Shown piece after piece: positions 1 to 4,882 of a stretch of DNA of 5,484 nucleotides. Under the pieces are notes generated by a model that did no database searches, was not told where the DNA came from, and was given only the letters and a program-made list of their open reading frames with translations. The position numbers and the translations under genes were made by a program. Position 1 is the stretch's first letter. Each line of letters opens with the position of its first letter. Source of the DNA: Hyphomicrobiales bacterium (GTDB lineage Bacteria > Pseudomonadota > Alphaproteobacteria > Rhizobiales > Aestuariivirgaceae); NCBI GenBank assembly GCA_027030295.1, contig JALVFB010000026.1, forward strand, positions 1 through 5,484, written 5' to 3'.

Positions 1-106
1 AGTCCACCGCCTCCAGCTCCTCCATCAGGGAGGTGATGGCGCGGTGCAGGTCGCGCGCCTCGGCCGAAAGCTCCTCAACCGGTTCGTGATATCCTTCGTT
101 GGCCAT
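1..106 (-). CDS. encFtn: Encapsulated ferritin EncFtn, N-terminal 35 residues (cut by window edge)
   Basis: The minus-strand frame starting at 106 reads MANEGYHEPVEELSAEARD, then LHRAITSLMEELEAVD, and continues off the left edge with a codon beginning in T. HEP-E-L...HRAI-S-MEELEAVD matches, as I recall it, the N-terminus of the Rhodospirillum rubrum encapsulated ferritin, where the next residues are WY. These proteins are about 95-100 aa ferroxidases that form an annular decamer, oxidise Fe(II) and are packaged inside an encapsulin nanocompartment. E29, E30 and E32 here correspond to E31, E32 and E34 of that protein; E30 is the equivalent of the ferroxidase-centre ligand E32. The second ligand helix (Glu and His) and the C-terminal encapsulin-targeting tail lie outside the window. 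The start is supported by AAGGAGG placed 7 nt upstream. It is the last visible gene of the rubrerythrin/Fe-S cluster, all in one direction. It is too short to follow further, but the motif match is specific. Confidence 0.85.
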   Translation of the reverse strand, partial: MANEGYHEPVEELSAEARDLHRAITSLMEELEAVD

Positions 107-142
107 GATCGTGCCTCCTTTTCCACACTTAACGACATTCAT

Positions 143-228
143 CTCGTCATGCCGGCGAAAGCCGGCATCTCAGGCCATGAACACATGAGTCTGTGGCTCG
201 AGACCCCGGCTTTCGCCGGGGTGACGAG
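143..228. repeat. 86-bp palindromic intergenic repeat with two internal hairpins (REP/MITE-like)
   Basis: The element is bounded by perfect 7-bp inverted ends, CTCGTCA at 143-149 and TGACGAG at 222-228. Each arm carries its own perfect hairpin: TGCCGGC-GAAA-GCCGGCA (150-167) and CCCCGGC-TTTC-GCCGGGG (204-221). The arms are also complementary to each other at about 21 of 25 positions, and the mismatches are exactly those that keep each local 7-bp stem intact. A short inner stem TCTC/GAGA (168-171/200-203) can form as well. Read in one plus-strand frame it gives the VMPAKAGI...PAFAGVT peptide familiar from spurious annotations of dispersed repeats in proteobacteria. There is no U-run after either hairpin, so it does not look like an intrinsic terminator. 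It fills most of the gap between the Fe-S protein gene and EncFtn. Known: such elements are dispersed intergenic palindromes. Inferred: it may be transcribed as part of the operon mRNA. Confidence 0.85.
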
Positions 229-274
229 TAAAATATTTGTGTCGTGTGGCGTTTTCCTCTTCAATGCCGTGTCC

Positions 275-1642
275 TCAGATGCCGTAGGCCTTGCGCAGCA
301 GGCTGATGGGGTGTTCCACCGCCTTCTCTCCGGCCTTCAGGTGTTCCTCATAGATGTGCTCGATGTGGTGGCCCGCCATGGGGCAGTCGGAGCCGTAATG
401 ATCCGCCTTCTGGCTCTGCACCTGCCGCGCCACCGGGCGGCCGATCTTCACCGCCGCGTCATGGTGCTCGGCCTTCACCGCATAGGTGCCGTCGTGCCCG
501 GAGCAGCGCTCGACGATCTTCACCTCGGTGTCCGGAATGAGCTTCAAGACCTCCATGGTCTTGCGGCCGATGTTCTGCACCCGCTGATGGCAGGCGGCGT
601 GATAGACCACCTTGCCCAGACCTGTGCGGAAATTGGTGTTCATCTTGCCTTCGCGGTGGCGCTCATAAAGATATTCGAACGGGTCGAAGAAGGCCTTCGC
701 CACCTTCCGCACCTGCGGGTCATCGGGGAACAGCAGCGGCAGTTCGGAGCGGAACATGAGCGCGCAGGAGGGCACCGGGGCCACGAAATCGAAGCCCTCG
801 TCCACCAGTTGCGCAAGATAGGGGATGTTGGTTTCCTTCATGCGCGCCACGGCCTCCATGTCGCCCAGCTCCAGCTTGGGCATGCCGCAGCAGCTTCTGT
901 ATTCGGCCACGCGCACGACAAGGCCGTTGTGCTCCAGCACCTTCACCAGATCTTCGGCCACCTTCGGCTCGTTGTGGTTGGCATAGCAGGTGAGGAACAC
1001 CGCCACCTTGCCCGTCGTGCGGCCGGCGGGTTCGGCGTTGCCGTCACGATTGCGGTAATCCTTCAGGCGCTTTTCCGCCGTCTTCGGGGCGAAAGGCGGA
1101 ATCCACGCCTCGTGGTTGATGGCGAACGAGCCTTCCAGCGTCTTGCGCAGCGGATTGATGCGGTTCGCGGCGTTCACCGCCTGGGCGATGAGCGGTCTGG
1201 CGAAAAACCTGCCCATGAGGTCGGTGCTGGTGAGCAGCCTGTCGCGCAGCTTCGCGCCCTTCTTGCGATATTGGAACGCCTTGCCCTGCAACATCAGGTG
1301 CGGGAAGTCGATGTTCCACGGATGCGGCGGCGTGTAGGGGCACTTGGTCATGAAGCACAGGTCGCACAGGTAGCACTCGTCCACGACCTTCCAGTAATCC
1401 TTCTTGTCCACGCCGTCGATTTCCATGGTCGGCGATTCGTCCACCAGGTCGAACAGGGTGGGAAAGGCGTTGCACAGGTTCACGCAGCGCCGGCAGCCGT
1501 GGCAGAGGTCGAAGACGCGCTCCATCTCCTTCAGGAGCGCCTCTTCGTCATAAAAGGCGGGATCCCGCCAGCGCACCGGATGCCGCTCCGGCGCCTCCAG
1601 ATTGCCCTCGCGAACGCCTTCGGTGGTCTTCTTCTCGCTCAT
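275..1642 (-). CDS. GlpC/HdrD-type (Fe-S)-binding protein: two 4Fe-4S motifs plus two CCG domains
   Basis: A 455-aa soluble iron-sulfur protein. An N-terminal ferredoxin-like region has two cluster motifs: C47-x2-C50-x2-C53-x3-C57, and C90-x2-C93-x2-C96-x4-C101 followed by Pro. Two cysteine-rich (CCG/DUF224) domains follow: C219...C251-C252-G...C293 in the first, and C351...C380...C420 in the second. In the second domain the expected CCG is C380-S-G-H-D-G, so one cysteine is replaced by serine. This architecture is that of GlpC and HdrD-like electron-transfer subunits. There is no signal peptide or membrane segment, so it is probably cytoplasmic. Proteins annotated 'heterodisulfide reductase-related iron-sulfur binding cluster' are often found next to rubrerythrin, frequently with a DUF3501 gene. 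The start at 1642 has CGGAG 7 nt upstream. It lies 185 bp downstream of rubrerythrin and 168 bp upstream of EncFtn. Inferred role: electron carrier for rubrerythrin or for the iron store; the actual partner is unknown. Confidence 0.9.
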   Translation of the reverse strand: MSEKKTTEGVREGNLEAPERHPVRWRDPAFYDEEALLKEMERVFDLCHGCRRCVNLCNAFPTLFDLVDESPTMEIDGVDKKDYWKVVDECYLCDLCFMTKCPYTPPHPWNIDFPHLMLQGKAFQYRKKGAKLRDRLLTSTDLMGRFFARPLIAQAVNAANRINPLRKTLEGSFAINHEAWIPPFAPKTAEKRLKDYRNRDGNAEPAGRTTGKVAVFLTCYANHNEPKVAEDLVKVLEHNGLVVRVAEYRSCCGMPKLELGDMEAVARMKETNIPYLAQLVDEGFDFVAPVPSCALMFRSELPLLFPDDPQVRKVAKAFFDPFEYLYERHREGKMNTNFRTGLGKVVYHAACHQRVQNIGRKTMEVLKLIPDTEVKIVERCSGHDGTYAVKAEHHDAAVKIGRPVARQVQSQKADHYGSDCPMAGHHIEHIYEEHLKAGEKAVEHPISLLRKAYGI

Positions 1643-1680
1643 GATGCTGCTCCGTGGGTGCTGTGCATGCCGCTTTGCAA

Positions 1681-1701
1681 ATTGGTATCATTCAATAAAT
1701 G
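1681..1701 (-). promoter_or_regulatory. Diverged copy of the rubrerythrin promoter motif upstream of the Fe-S gene
   Basis: This AT-rich island sits 39-59 bp before the Fe-S protein start in otherwise GC-rich DNA. Aligned to 2369-2390 in the rubrerythrin promoter, it matches at 17 of 22 columns with four mismatches and one gap. It shares the uninterrupted 9-mer CAATAAATG in the same orientation. The palindromic symmetry of the rubrerythrin copy is largely lost here, and I see no convincing -35 hexamer at the matching position. It may be a weak operator or an internal promoter for the Fe-S and EncFtn genes. The similarity is directly visible; the function is inferred. Confidence 0.35.
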
Positions 1702-1713
1702 CGCGGAAGGAAA

Positions 1714-1769
1714 GGCCGGCCCGCGTGCATGAGGCGCCGGGGCGTGCGGGCCGCATGACGGGGCCGGCC
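1714..1769. repeat. GC-rich inverted repeats in the rubrerythrin/Fe-S gene gap
   Basis: Two mutually exclusive stems are visible. One is GGCCGGCCC (1714-1722) with GGGCCGGCC (1761-1769), 9 bp. The other is CGGCCCGC (1717-1724) with GCGGGCCG (1746-1753), 8 bp. They lie between the rubrerythrin stop and the Fe-S gene start and would be transcribed in the operon mRNA. There is no U-tract. An RNA processing or stability role is possible, but in DNA this GC-rich some chance pairing is expected. Confidence 0.4.
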
Positions 1770-1777
1770 ATGCCTGA

Positions 1778-1798
1778 GGGTGCGGCGCACCCCCCCCC
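1778..1798 (-). other. Small hairpin next to a nine-base homopolymer (C9/G9)
   Basis: GGGTGC-GGC-GCACCC (1778-1792) forms a 6-bp stem with a 3-nt loop and runs directly into nine consecutive C residues (1790-1798), which read as G9 on the transcribed minus strand. It lies 30-50 bp after the rubrerythrin stop codon. As there is no U-run it is not a standard intrinsic terminator. The homopolymer is also prone to sequencing or replication slippage, so its exact length should be treated with caution. Confidence 0.4.
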
Positions 1799-1827
1799 GG
1801 AAGGGGAGTTTCAGGCGAATGGCGCGA

Positions 1828-2250
1828 TCACGCCTCCAGCTCGTCCAGCGCCTTCTGGTAGCGGTTGGCGTGCGAACGCTCGGCCTTGGCCAGCGTCTCG
1901 AACCAGTCGGCGATCTCGTCGAAACCCTCCTCGCGGGCGGTCTTGGCCATGCCCGGATACATGTCGGTGTATTCGTAGGTTTCGCCCGCCACGGCGGCCT
2001 TCAGGTTGTCCCGGGTGTTGCCGATGGGCAGCCCCGTGGCCGGGTCGCCCACCTGCTCCAGATACTCGAGATGGCCAAAGGCATGGCCCGTTTCGCCCTC
2101 CGCCGTGGAGCGGAACAGGGCGGCCACGTCGTTGTAGCCTTCCACGTCCGCCTGCTGGGCGAAGTAGAGATAGCGCCGGTTGGCCTGGCTCTCGCCGGCG
2201 AATGCGGCCTTCAGGTTCTCCTCCGTCTTCGAACCCTTCAGTTCAGCCAT
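1828..2250 (-). CDS. rbr: Rubrerythrin (di-iron domain only, no rubredoxin domain)
   Basis: A 140-aa four-helix-bundle di-iron protein. It starts [19 protein letters not shown] and carries the full rubrerythrin ligand set: E20, E53-x2-H56, E90-x2-E93 and E124-x2-H127. The two halves resemble each other ([10 protein letters not shown] at 11-20 and [10 protein letters not shown] at 81-90), as expected for the internal duplication of the fold. Rubrerythrins reduce hydrogen peroxide in the cytoplasm. Classical ones of about 190 aa end in a rubredoxin [Fe(SCys)4] domain; this one ends at residue 140 with no cysteines at all, so it needs an external electron donor. The start at 2250 is fixed by the strong AAGGAGGAG located 4-5 nt upstream. 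The frame stays open upstream to 2688, but that extension overlaps the divergent cytochrome gene and has no rubrerythrin-like sequence. It is first in line with the Fe-S protein and EncFtn genes. Confidence 0.95.
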   Translation of the reverse strand: MAELKGSKTEENLKAAFAGESQANRRYLYFAQQADVEGYNDVAALFRSTAEGETGHAFGHLEYLEQVGDPATGLPIGNTRDNLKAAVAGETYEYTDMYPGMAKTAREEGFDEIADWFETLAKAERSHANRYQKALDELEA

Positions 2251-2267
2251 TTTTCTCCTCCTTGAAT

Positions 2268-2364
2268 GATCGACTGCCGTTGTTTCCGGAATGCTCCGGT
2301 GCATGTTGCGGGCTTCTCGCCCGCCCCATTTTCTCGTGGCGCATTCATGCGCCACCCTTCGATC
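2268..2364 (-). promoter_or_regulatory. Structured rbr leader: three consecutive perfect hairpins inside a possible closing stem
   Basis: In transcript order the leader holds an 8-bp stem with a 4-nt loop (2355-2336; arms GTGGCGCA and TGCGCCAC), a 6-bp stem with a 5-nt loop (2324-2308; GCGGGC/GCCCGC) and a 5-bp stem with a 4-nt loop (2299-2286; CCGGA/TCCGG). GATCGA at 2364-2359 can pair with TCGATC at 2273-2268, enclosing all three in a multibranch fold that ends 4-5 nt before the Shine-Dalgarno. One difficulty is that the proposed -10 element predicts a transcript start near 2361, which would remove part of the closing stem. The hairpins are visible directly; a cis-regulatory RNA is inference. 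Confidence 0.4.
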
Positions 2365-2367
2365 TTG

Positions 2368-2396
2368 ATTTAGAATAATTCCAATAAATGAGTCAA
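2368..2396 (-). promoter_or_regulatory. Candidate sigma-70 promoter of rbr
   Basis: On the minus strand, TTGACT (2396-2391) matches the -35 consensus at five of six positions. It is followed after 17 nt by CTAAAT (2373-2368), a weak -10 (3 of 6). The predicted start is near 2361, giving a leader of about 110 nt. The region is the main AT-rich island between the divergent rbr and cytochrome genes. The spacer and -10 are occupied by the palindrome described separately. Confidence 0.5.
2369..2385. promoter_or_regulatory. Irr/ICE-like iron-responsive operator candidate in the rbr promoter
   Basis: TTTAGAA-TAA-TTCCAAT matches the alphaproteobacterial ICE/Irr-box pattern TTTAGAA-N3-TTCTAAA, as I recall it, at 12 of 14 specified positions. 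The core 2370-2384 is an inverted repeat with 6 of 7 arm positions paired around a central A. It overlaps the -10 and the spacer of the proposed rbr promoter, where a bound protein would block RNA polymerase. Irr represses iron storage and iron-using genes under iron limitation, which fits an EncFtn-containing gene cluster. The site is visible; the regulator identity is inferred. Fur or another Fur-family protein is an alternative. Confidence 0.45.
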
Positions 2397-2438
2397 GCCG
2401 TAAAATGCCGCGTCGATGATTTTTCTCTTGCCCTTGCA

Positions 2439-2491
2439 CGGCCGCGCGACACATGATTTCCGACAATGAAATTGGCATTCCGGCGCGGCCG
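2439..2491 (+). repeat. Inverted repeat ahead of the cytochrome gene
   Basis: CGGCCGCGC (2439-2447) and GCGCGGCCG (2483-2491) are perfectly complementary over 9 bp around a 35-nt loop, and ATTTC/GAAAT (2456-2460/2468-2472) can form a nested stem. The structure ends 3 nt before an AAGGAG at 2495-2500 and about 20 nt before the cytochrome start. Only a weak promoter candidate (TTGCCC-18-CATGAT, 2428-2457) is visible nearby, and it overlaps this structure. Confidence 0.35.
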
Positions 2492-2512
2492 GACAAGGAG
2501 AACGGAGGTTCC

Positions 2513-3172
2513 ATGCGCGGAAGGATATGCCGGGTGGCGATGTTGCTGGCGCTCATCGCGCCGGCAGTGGCAACAGCGGCCGAACGGGCGCCGGCGCCGA
2601 GCAAGGCGCAGCTGGAGCGCGTGCACGAGATCATCGACGAGGCATGCGTCTTCTGCCACGGCGAGAAGGGCGAGGCCTCCAACCCCATCTATCCGCGGCT
2701 GGCGGCGCAAAACCGGGAATATCTGGCCAGACAGCTGCGCCTGTTCCGCTCCGGCGCGCGCAAGAGCGACATCATGAACGAACAGGCGGGCGACCTGAAG
2801 GATGCGGAGATAGAGGCGCTGGCCGCGTATTTTTCCGCCCAGCCGCCATTGAGCCACAAGCTGGCGAAGGACGAATGGGAGCGGCAGTTGTGGGAAGTGG
2901 GGCGCTATGTGTTTCGCTACGGCGATTCGTTCGAAAACATTCCGCCTTGCATGACCTGCCACGGCAAGGACGCGCGCGGCAGCAGGACCCTGCCGCGGCT
3001 GGCCGGCCAGCATCGCAAATACATCGTGAACCAGCTGCTGGCCTTCAAGAGCGGCAAGCGCCAGACCGACAATGCGGTGATGCGTTCCATCGCGAAAAAT
3101 CTCTCGCGCCTGGCCATGGAGGGCGTGGCGCTATACTTGAGCACGCTGAAACCCGAGGCGGCCGGAAAATAG
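2513..3172 (+). CDS. Secreted di-heme c-type cytochrome (cytochrome c4-like)
   Basis: A 219-aa exported electron carrier. Residues 1-22 are a Sec signal peptide (basic MRGRICR, hydrophobic core, small residues ALIAPAVATA), with likely cleavage before AERAPA. Two class-I cytochrome c domains follow. Domain 1 has C45-x2-C48-H49 with the heme sixth ligand probably M88 (DIMNEQ). Domain 2 has C146-x2-C149-H150 with probable ligand M190 (AVMRS). Both domains repeat the motif C-x2-CHG...PRLA-Q--Y---QL--F-SG, showing an internal duplication as in cytochrome c4. Hemes would be attached in the periplasm, where such proteins pass electrons to terminal oxidases or other acceptors. The start at 2513 is chosen because it places GGAGG 4 nt upstream and begins the signal peptide; an upstream in-frame ATG at 2453 would add 20 non-signal residues. 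It is divergent from rbr and ends 8 bp from the trkH stop. The redox partner is not evident. Confidence 0.92.
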   Translation: MRGRICRVAMLLALIAPAVATAAERAPAPSKAQLERVHEIIDEACVFCHGEKGEASNPIYPRLAAQNREYLARQLRLFRSGARKSDIMNEQAGDLKDAEIEALAAYFSAQPPLSHKLAKDEWERQLWEVGRYVFRYGDSFENIPPCMTCHGKDARGSRTLPRLAGQHRKYIVNQLLAFKSGKRQTDNAVMRSIAKNLSRLAMEGVALYLSTLKPEAAGK

Positions 3173-3180
3173 CGTTTCCG

Positions 3181-4698
3181 TCACCGCCAGAAGGAGGGCT
3201 GCAACACCACCAGCACGGTGAAGAACTCCAGCCGCCCCAGCAGCATGGCGACGGACAGCAGCACCTTGGCGGCGTCGGGCATGTTGGTGAAGGTGCCGGA
3301 CGGGCCGATCATCTCTCCCAGGCCGGGGCCGACGTTGGCCACGGAGGTTACCACCGCGGAAATGGCGGTGACGAAATCCACCCCCGTGAGCGCCACCAGC
3401 GTGGTGAGAACGCCGACGGTCATGAACAGCACCGAGACATAGGCGAACACCGCCATGGCGATATCCTGGGTCACGGTGCGGTTCTCATAGACCATGCTCA
3501 CCACCCTGTGCGGCGTCATCAGGCGCTTCACATAGGCGCCGATGGACATGAGCATCACCTGAATGCGGAAGATCTTCATGCCGCCGGCGGTGGAGCCGGT
3601 GCAGCCGCCCACGAACATCAGCAGGAAAAAGGCCGCCACCGAAAAGAAGCCCCAGGTGGTGTAGTCCACCGTGGCGTAGCCGGTGGTGGAAATGGTGCTG
3701 ATGACGCTGAACAGCACCTCGCGCAGGGCCTGCATGGGCGGGGTGCCGTGCGCGGCGACGCGCCAGAGGGTGAGAACGAACGTGGCCAAGAGCACGATGT
3801 TGAGAAAGCCCAGCACCTGGGCGTTGCGCAACCAGGCGAGGCGGCGCTCGCGGGCGATGCGCACATAGAGCACCAGCGGCAACGAGGCGGAGGCCATGAA
3901 CACGATGGCGATCCAGTGCAACGCCGGATTGGTGAAATAGCCGAAGGAGGCGTCGTGGGTGGAAAAGCCGCCGGTGGCCAGCGTGGTGAAGGCGTGATTC
4001 ACCGCATCGAAGGTGCGCATGCCGGCCAGCTTGTAGGCCAGCGCGCAGGCGGTGGTGAGCGCCAGATAGGCCAGCGCCAGATAGCCGATGAACTGCCGGG
4101 CGTGGGGCACGATCTTGTCGGACCGGTCCGAGCTTTCGGTCTGGAAAAGCTGCATGCCGCCCACCTTCAGGAAGGGCAGCATGATGAGCGCCATCACCAC
4201 GATGCCCAGGCCGCCGATCCACTGGGTGAGCGAGCGCCAGAGCAGCAGTCCTTCGGGCAGGTTGTCCAGCCCCGTGAAGACCGTGGAGCCGGTGGTGGTC
4301 AGTCCCGAGACGGCCTCGAACCAGGCGTCCACGAACGACAGCGGCTGCTCGGTGAACATGTAGGGGATGGCGGCGAACAGCGACACCGACAGCCAGCTCG
4401 CCACGGTGAGCACGAAACCTTCCTTCAGCCGCACCCGTTCCGACCAGGCATCGCGCGAGACGAGCACCAGCATCAGACCGATGAAGCCGGTGATGACGGC
4501 GGAGCCGGCGAACACCTGCCAGTCGGTGTTGTTTCTCACCAGATCGGCCAGCATCGGCGGAATCATGAACAGGGTGAGCACCAGCAAAAGCATGCCGATG
4601 ACGAACATGATCCGGTATGGATCGACCACCGGTTCCTGCATCCGCTCCACCTGGCGGCCGCCCGCCCGCGCGATGCGTCCCTGTCGCGACGCCGTCAT
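3181..4698 (-). CDS. trkH: Trk/Ktr-type potassium transporter membrane subunit TrkH
   Basis: A 505-aa polytopic inner-membrane protein that forms the K+ translocation pore of the Trk uptake system, gated by the cytoplasmic NAD-binding TrkA (not in this window). The four membrane-pore-membrane repeats are recognisable by their selectivity-filter loops: TTTGS (134-138), ATGGFS (241-246), TTGYAT (338-343) and NVGPG (455-459), each with the filter glycine. Other family signatures are QWIGGLG (159-165) and GGCTGSTAGGMK (364-375). The length fits TrkH at about 480-510 aa. The start at 4698 has AGGGGA upstream; an alternative at 4641 (M20, MQEPVVDPYRIMF) with AGGTGG 5 nt upstream gives an N-terminus closer to that of E. 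coli TrkH. The frame is open further upstream to 4932, but that sequence is not TrkH-like and overlaps the divergent gene. It is convergent with the cytochrome gene, stop codons 8 bp apart, with no room for a dedicated terminator. Confidence 0.95.
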   Translation of the reverse strand: MTASRQGRIARAGGRQVERMQEPVVDPYRIMFVIGMLLLVLTLFMIPPMLADLVRNNTDWQVFAGSAVITGFIGLMLVLVSRDAWSERVRLKEGFVLTVASWLSVSLFAAIPYMFTEQPLSFVDAWFEAVSGLTTTGSTVFTGLDNLPEGLLLWRSLTQWIGGLGIVVMALIMLPFLKVGGMQLFQTESSDRSDKIVPHARQFIGYLALAYLALTTACALAYKLAGMRTFDAVNHAFTTLATGGFSTHDASFGYFTNPALHWIAIVFMASASLPLVLYVRIARERRLAWLRNAQVLGFLNIVLLATFVLTLWRVAAHGTPPMQALREVLFSVISTISTTGYATVDYTTWGFFSVAAFFLLMFVGGCTGSTAGGMKIFRIQVMLMSIGAYVKRLMTPHRVVSMVYENRTVTQDIAMAVFAYVSVLFMTVGVLTTLVALTGVDFVTAISAVVTSVANVGPGLGEMIGPSGTFTNMPDAAKVLLSVAMLLGRLEFFTVLVVLQPSFWR

Positions 4699-4730
4699 TG
4701 CACTTCCCCTGCCTGCCCATTCGGCATCAG

Positions 4731-4747
4731 GCCGGCCGGCGGCCGGC
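4731..4747 (-). other. Short GC hairpin in the trkH leader
   Basis: GCCGGCC and GGCCGGC form a perfect 7-bp stem around a 3-nt loop, about 33 nt before the trkH start and downstream of the proposed trkH promoter. It could influence translation of the mRNA leader, but such GC palindromes are common in this base composition. Confidence 0.35.
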
Positions 4748-4760
4748 TGCGTGACGTCTG

Positions 4761-4790
4761 TGCATACCAGAAACCGCCCGGCGCTGTCAT
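4761..4790 (-). promoter_or_regulatory. Candidate trkH promoter with extended -10
   Basis: On the minus strand, ATGACA (4790-4785, 5 of 6 to TTGACA) is followed after 18 nt by TATGCA (4766-4761). TG sits one base upstream of the -10, as in extended -10 promoters. The predicted start near 4754 gives a leader of about 55 nt containing the GC hairpin at 4731-4747. Assigned from sequence similarity only. Confidence 0.4.
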
Positions 4791-4832
4791 GTCGCCAGCG
4801 GCCTCGGAGTGGCAACGGGATGGCATGCCGCT

Positions 4833-4862
4833 TTGACAATCCCGCTGTGGCGTCCCTATGCT
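4833..4862 (+). promoter_or_regulatory. Candidate sigma-70 promoter of the Arg-rich protein gene
   Basis: A perfect -35 TTGACA (4833-4838) is followed after 18 nt by TATGCT (4857-4862, 4 of 6 to TATAAT). Transcription would begin near 4869, leaving a leader of about 14 nt that contains the GGGAGGGGG Shine-Dalgarno at 4872-4880. Its presence directly ahead of the 4883 start codon supports that reading frame being real. It is divergent from the trkH promoter, whose -10 has the same TATGC core and the same 18-nt spacer. Confidence 0.55.
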
Positions 4863-4882
4863 GATCCGAGTGGGAGGGGGTC

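Noticed and set aside
143..228. Reading the palindromic repeat as a CRISPR unit or intrinsic terminator
   Set aside because: There is only one copy with no spacer periodicity, and neither strand has a U-run after a hairpin.
1665..1677. 13-base exact repeat GCATGCCGCTTTG also at 4823-4835
   Set aside because: One such match is expected by chance in a GC-rich window of this size, and the two contexts share nothing else.
44..1732. Long plus-strand open frame (562 codons) antisense to the Fe-S protein gene
   Set aside because: It is a GC-bias shadow: the opposite strand encodes a protein with clear cysteine-cluster motifs, and this frame runs through the palindromic repeat and part of EncFtn.
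2251..2688. Upstream extension of rubrerythrin to 286 aa
   Set aside because: The added sequence has no rubrerythrin-like content, overlaps the divergent cytochrome gene and promoter region, and the strong Shine-Dalgarno sits right before 2250.
2527..4836. Plus-strand open frame of 769 codons spanning the cytochrome gene and the trkH antisense
   Set aside because: Gly/His/Ala/Glu-rich composition typical of a shadow frame; it overlaps two genes with well-recognised families.
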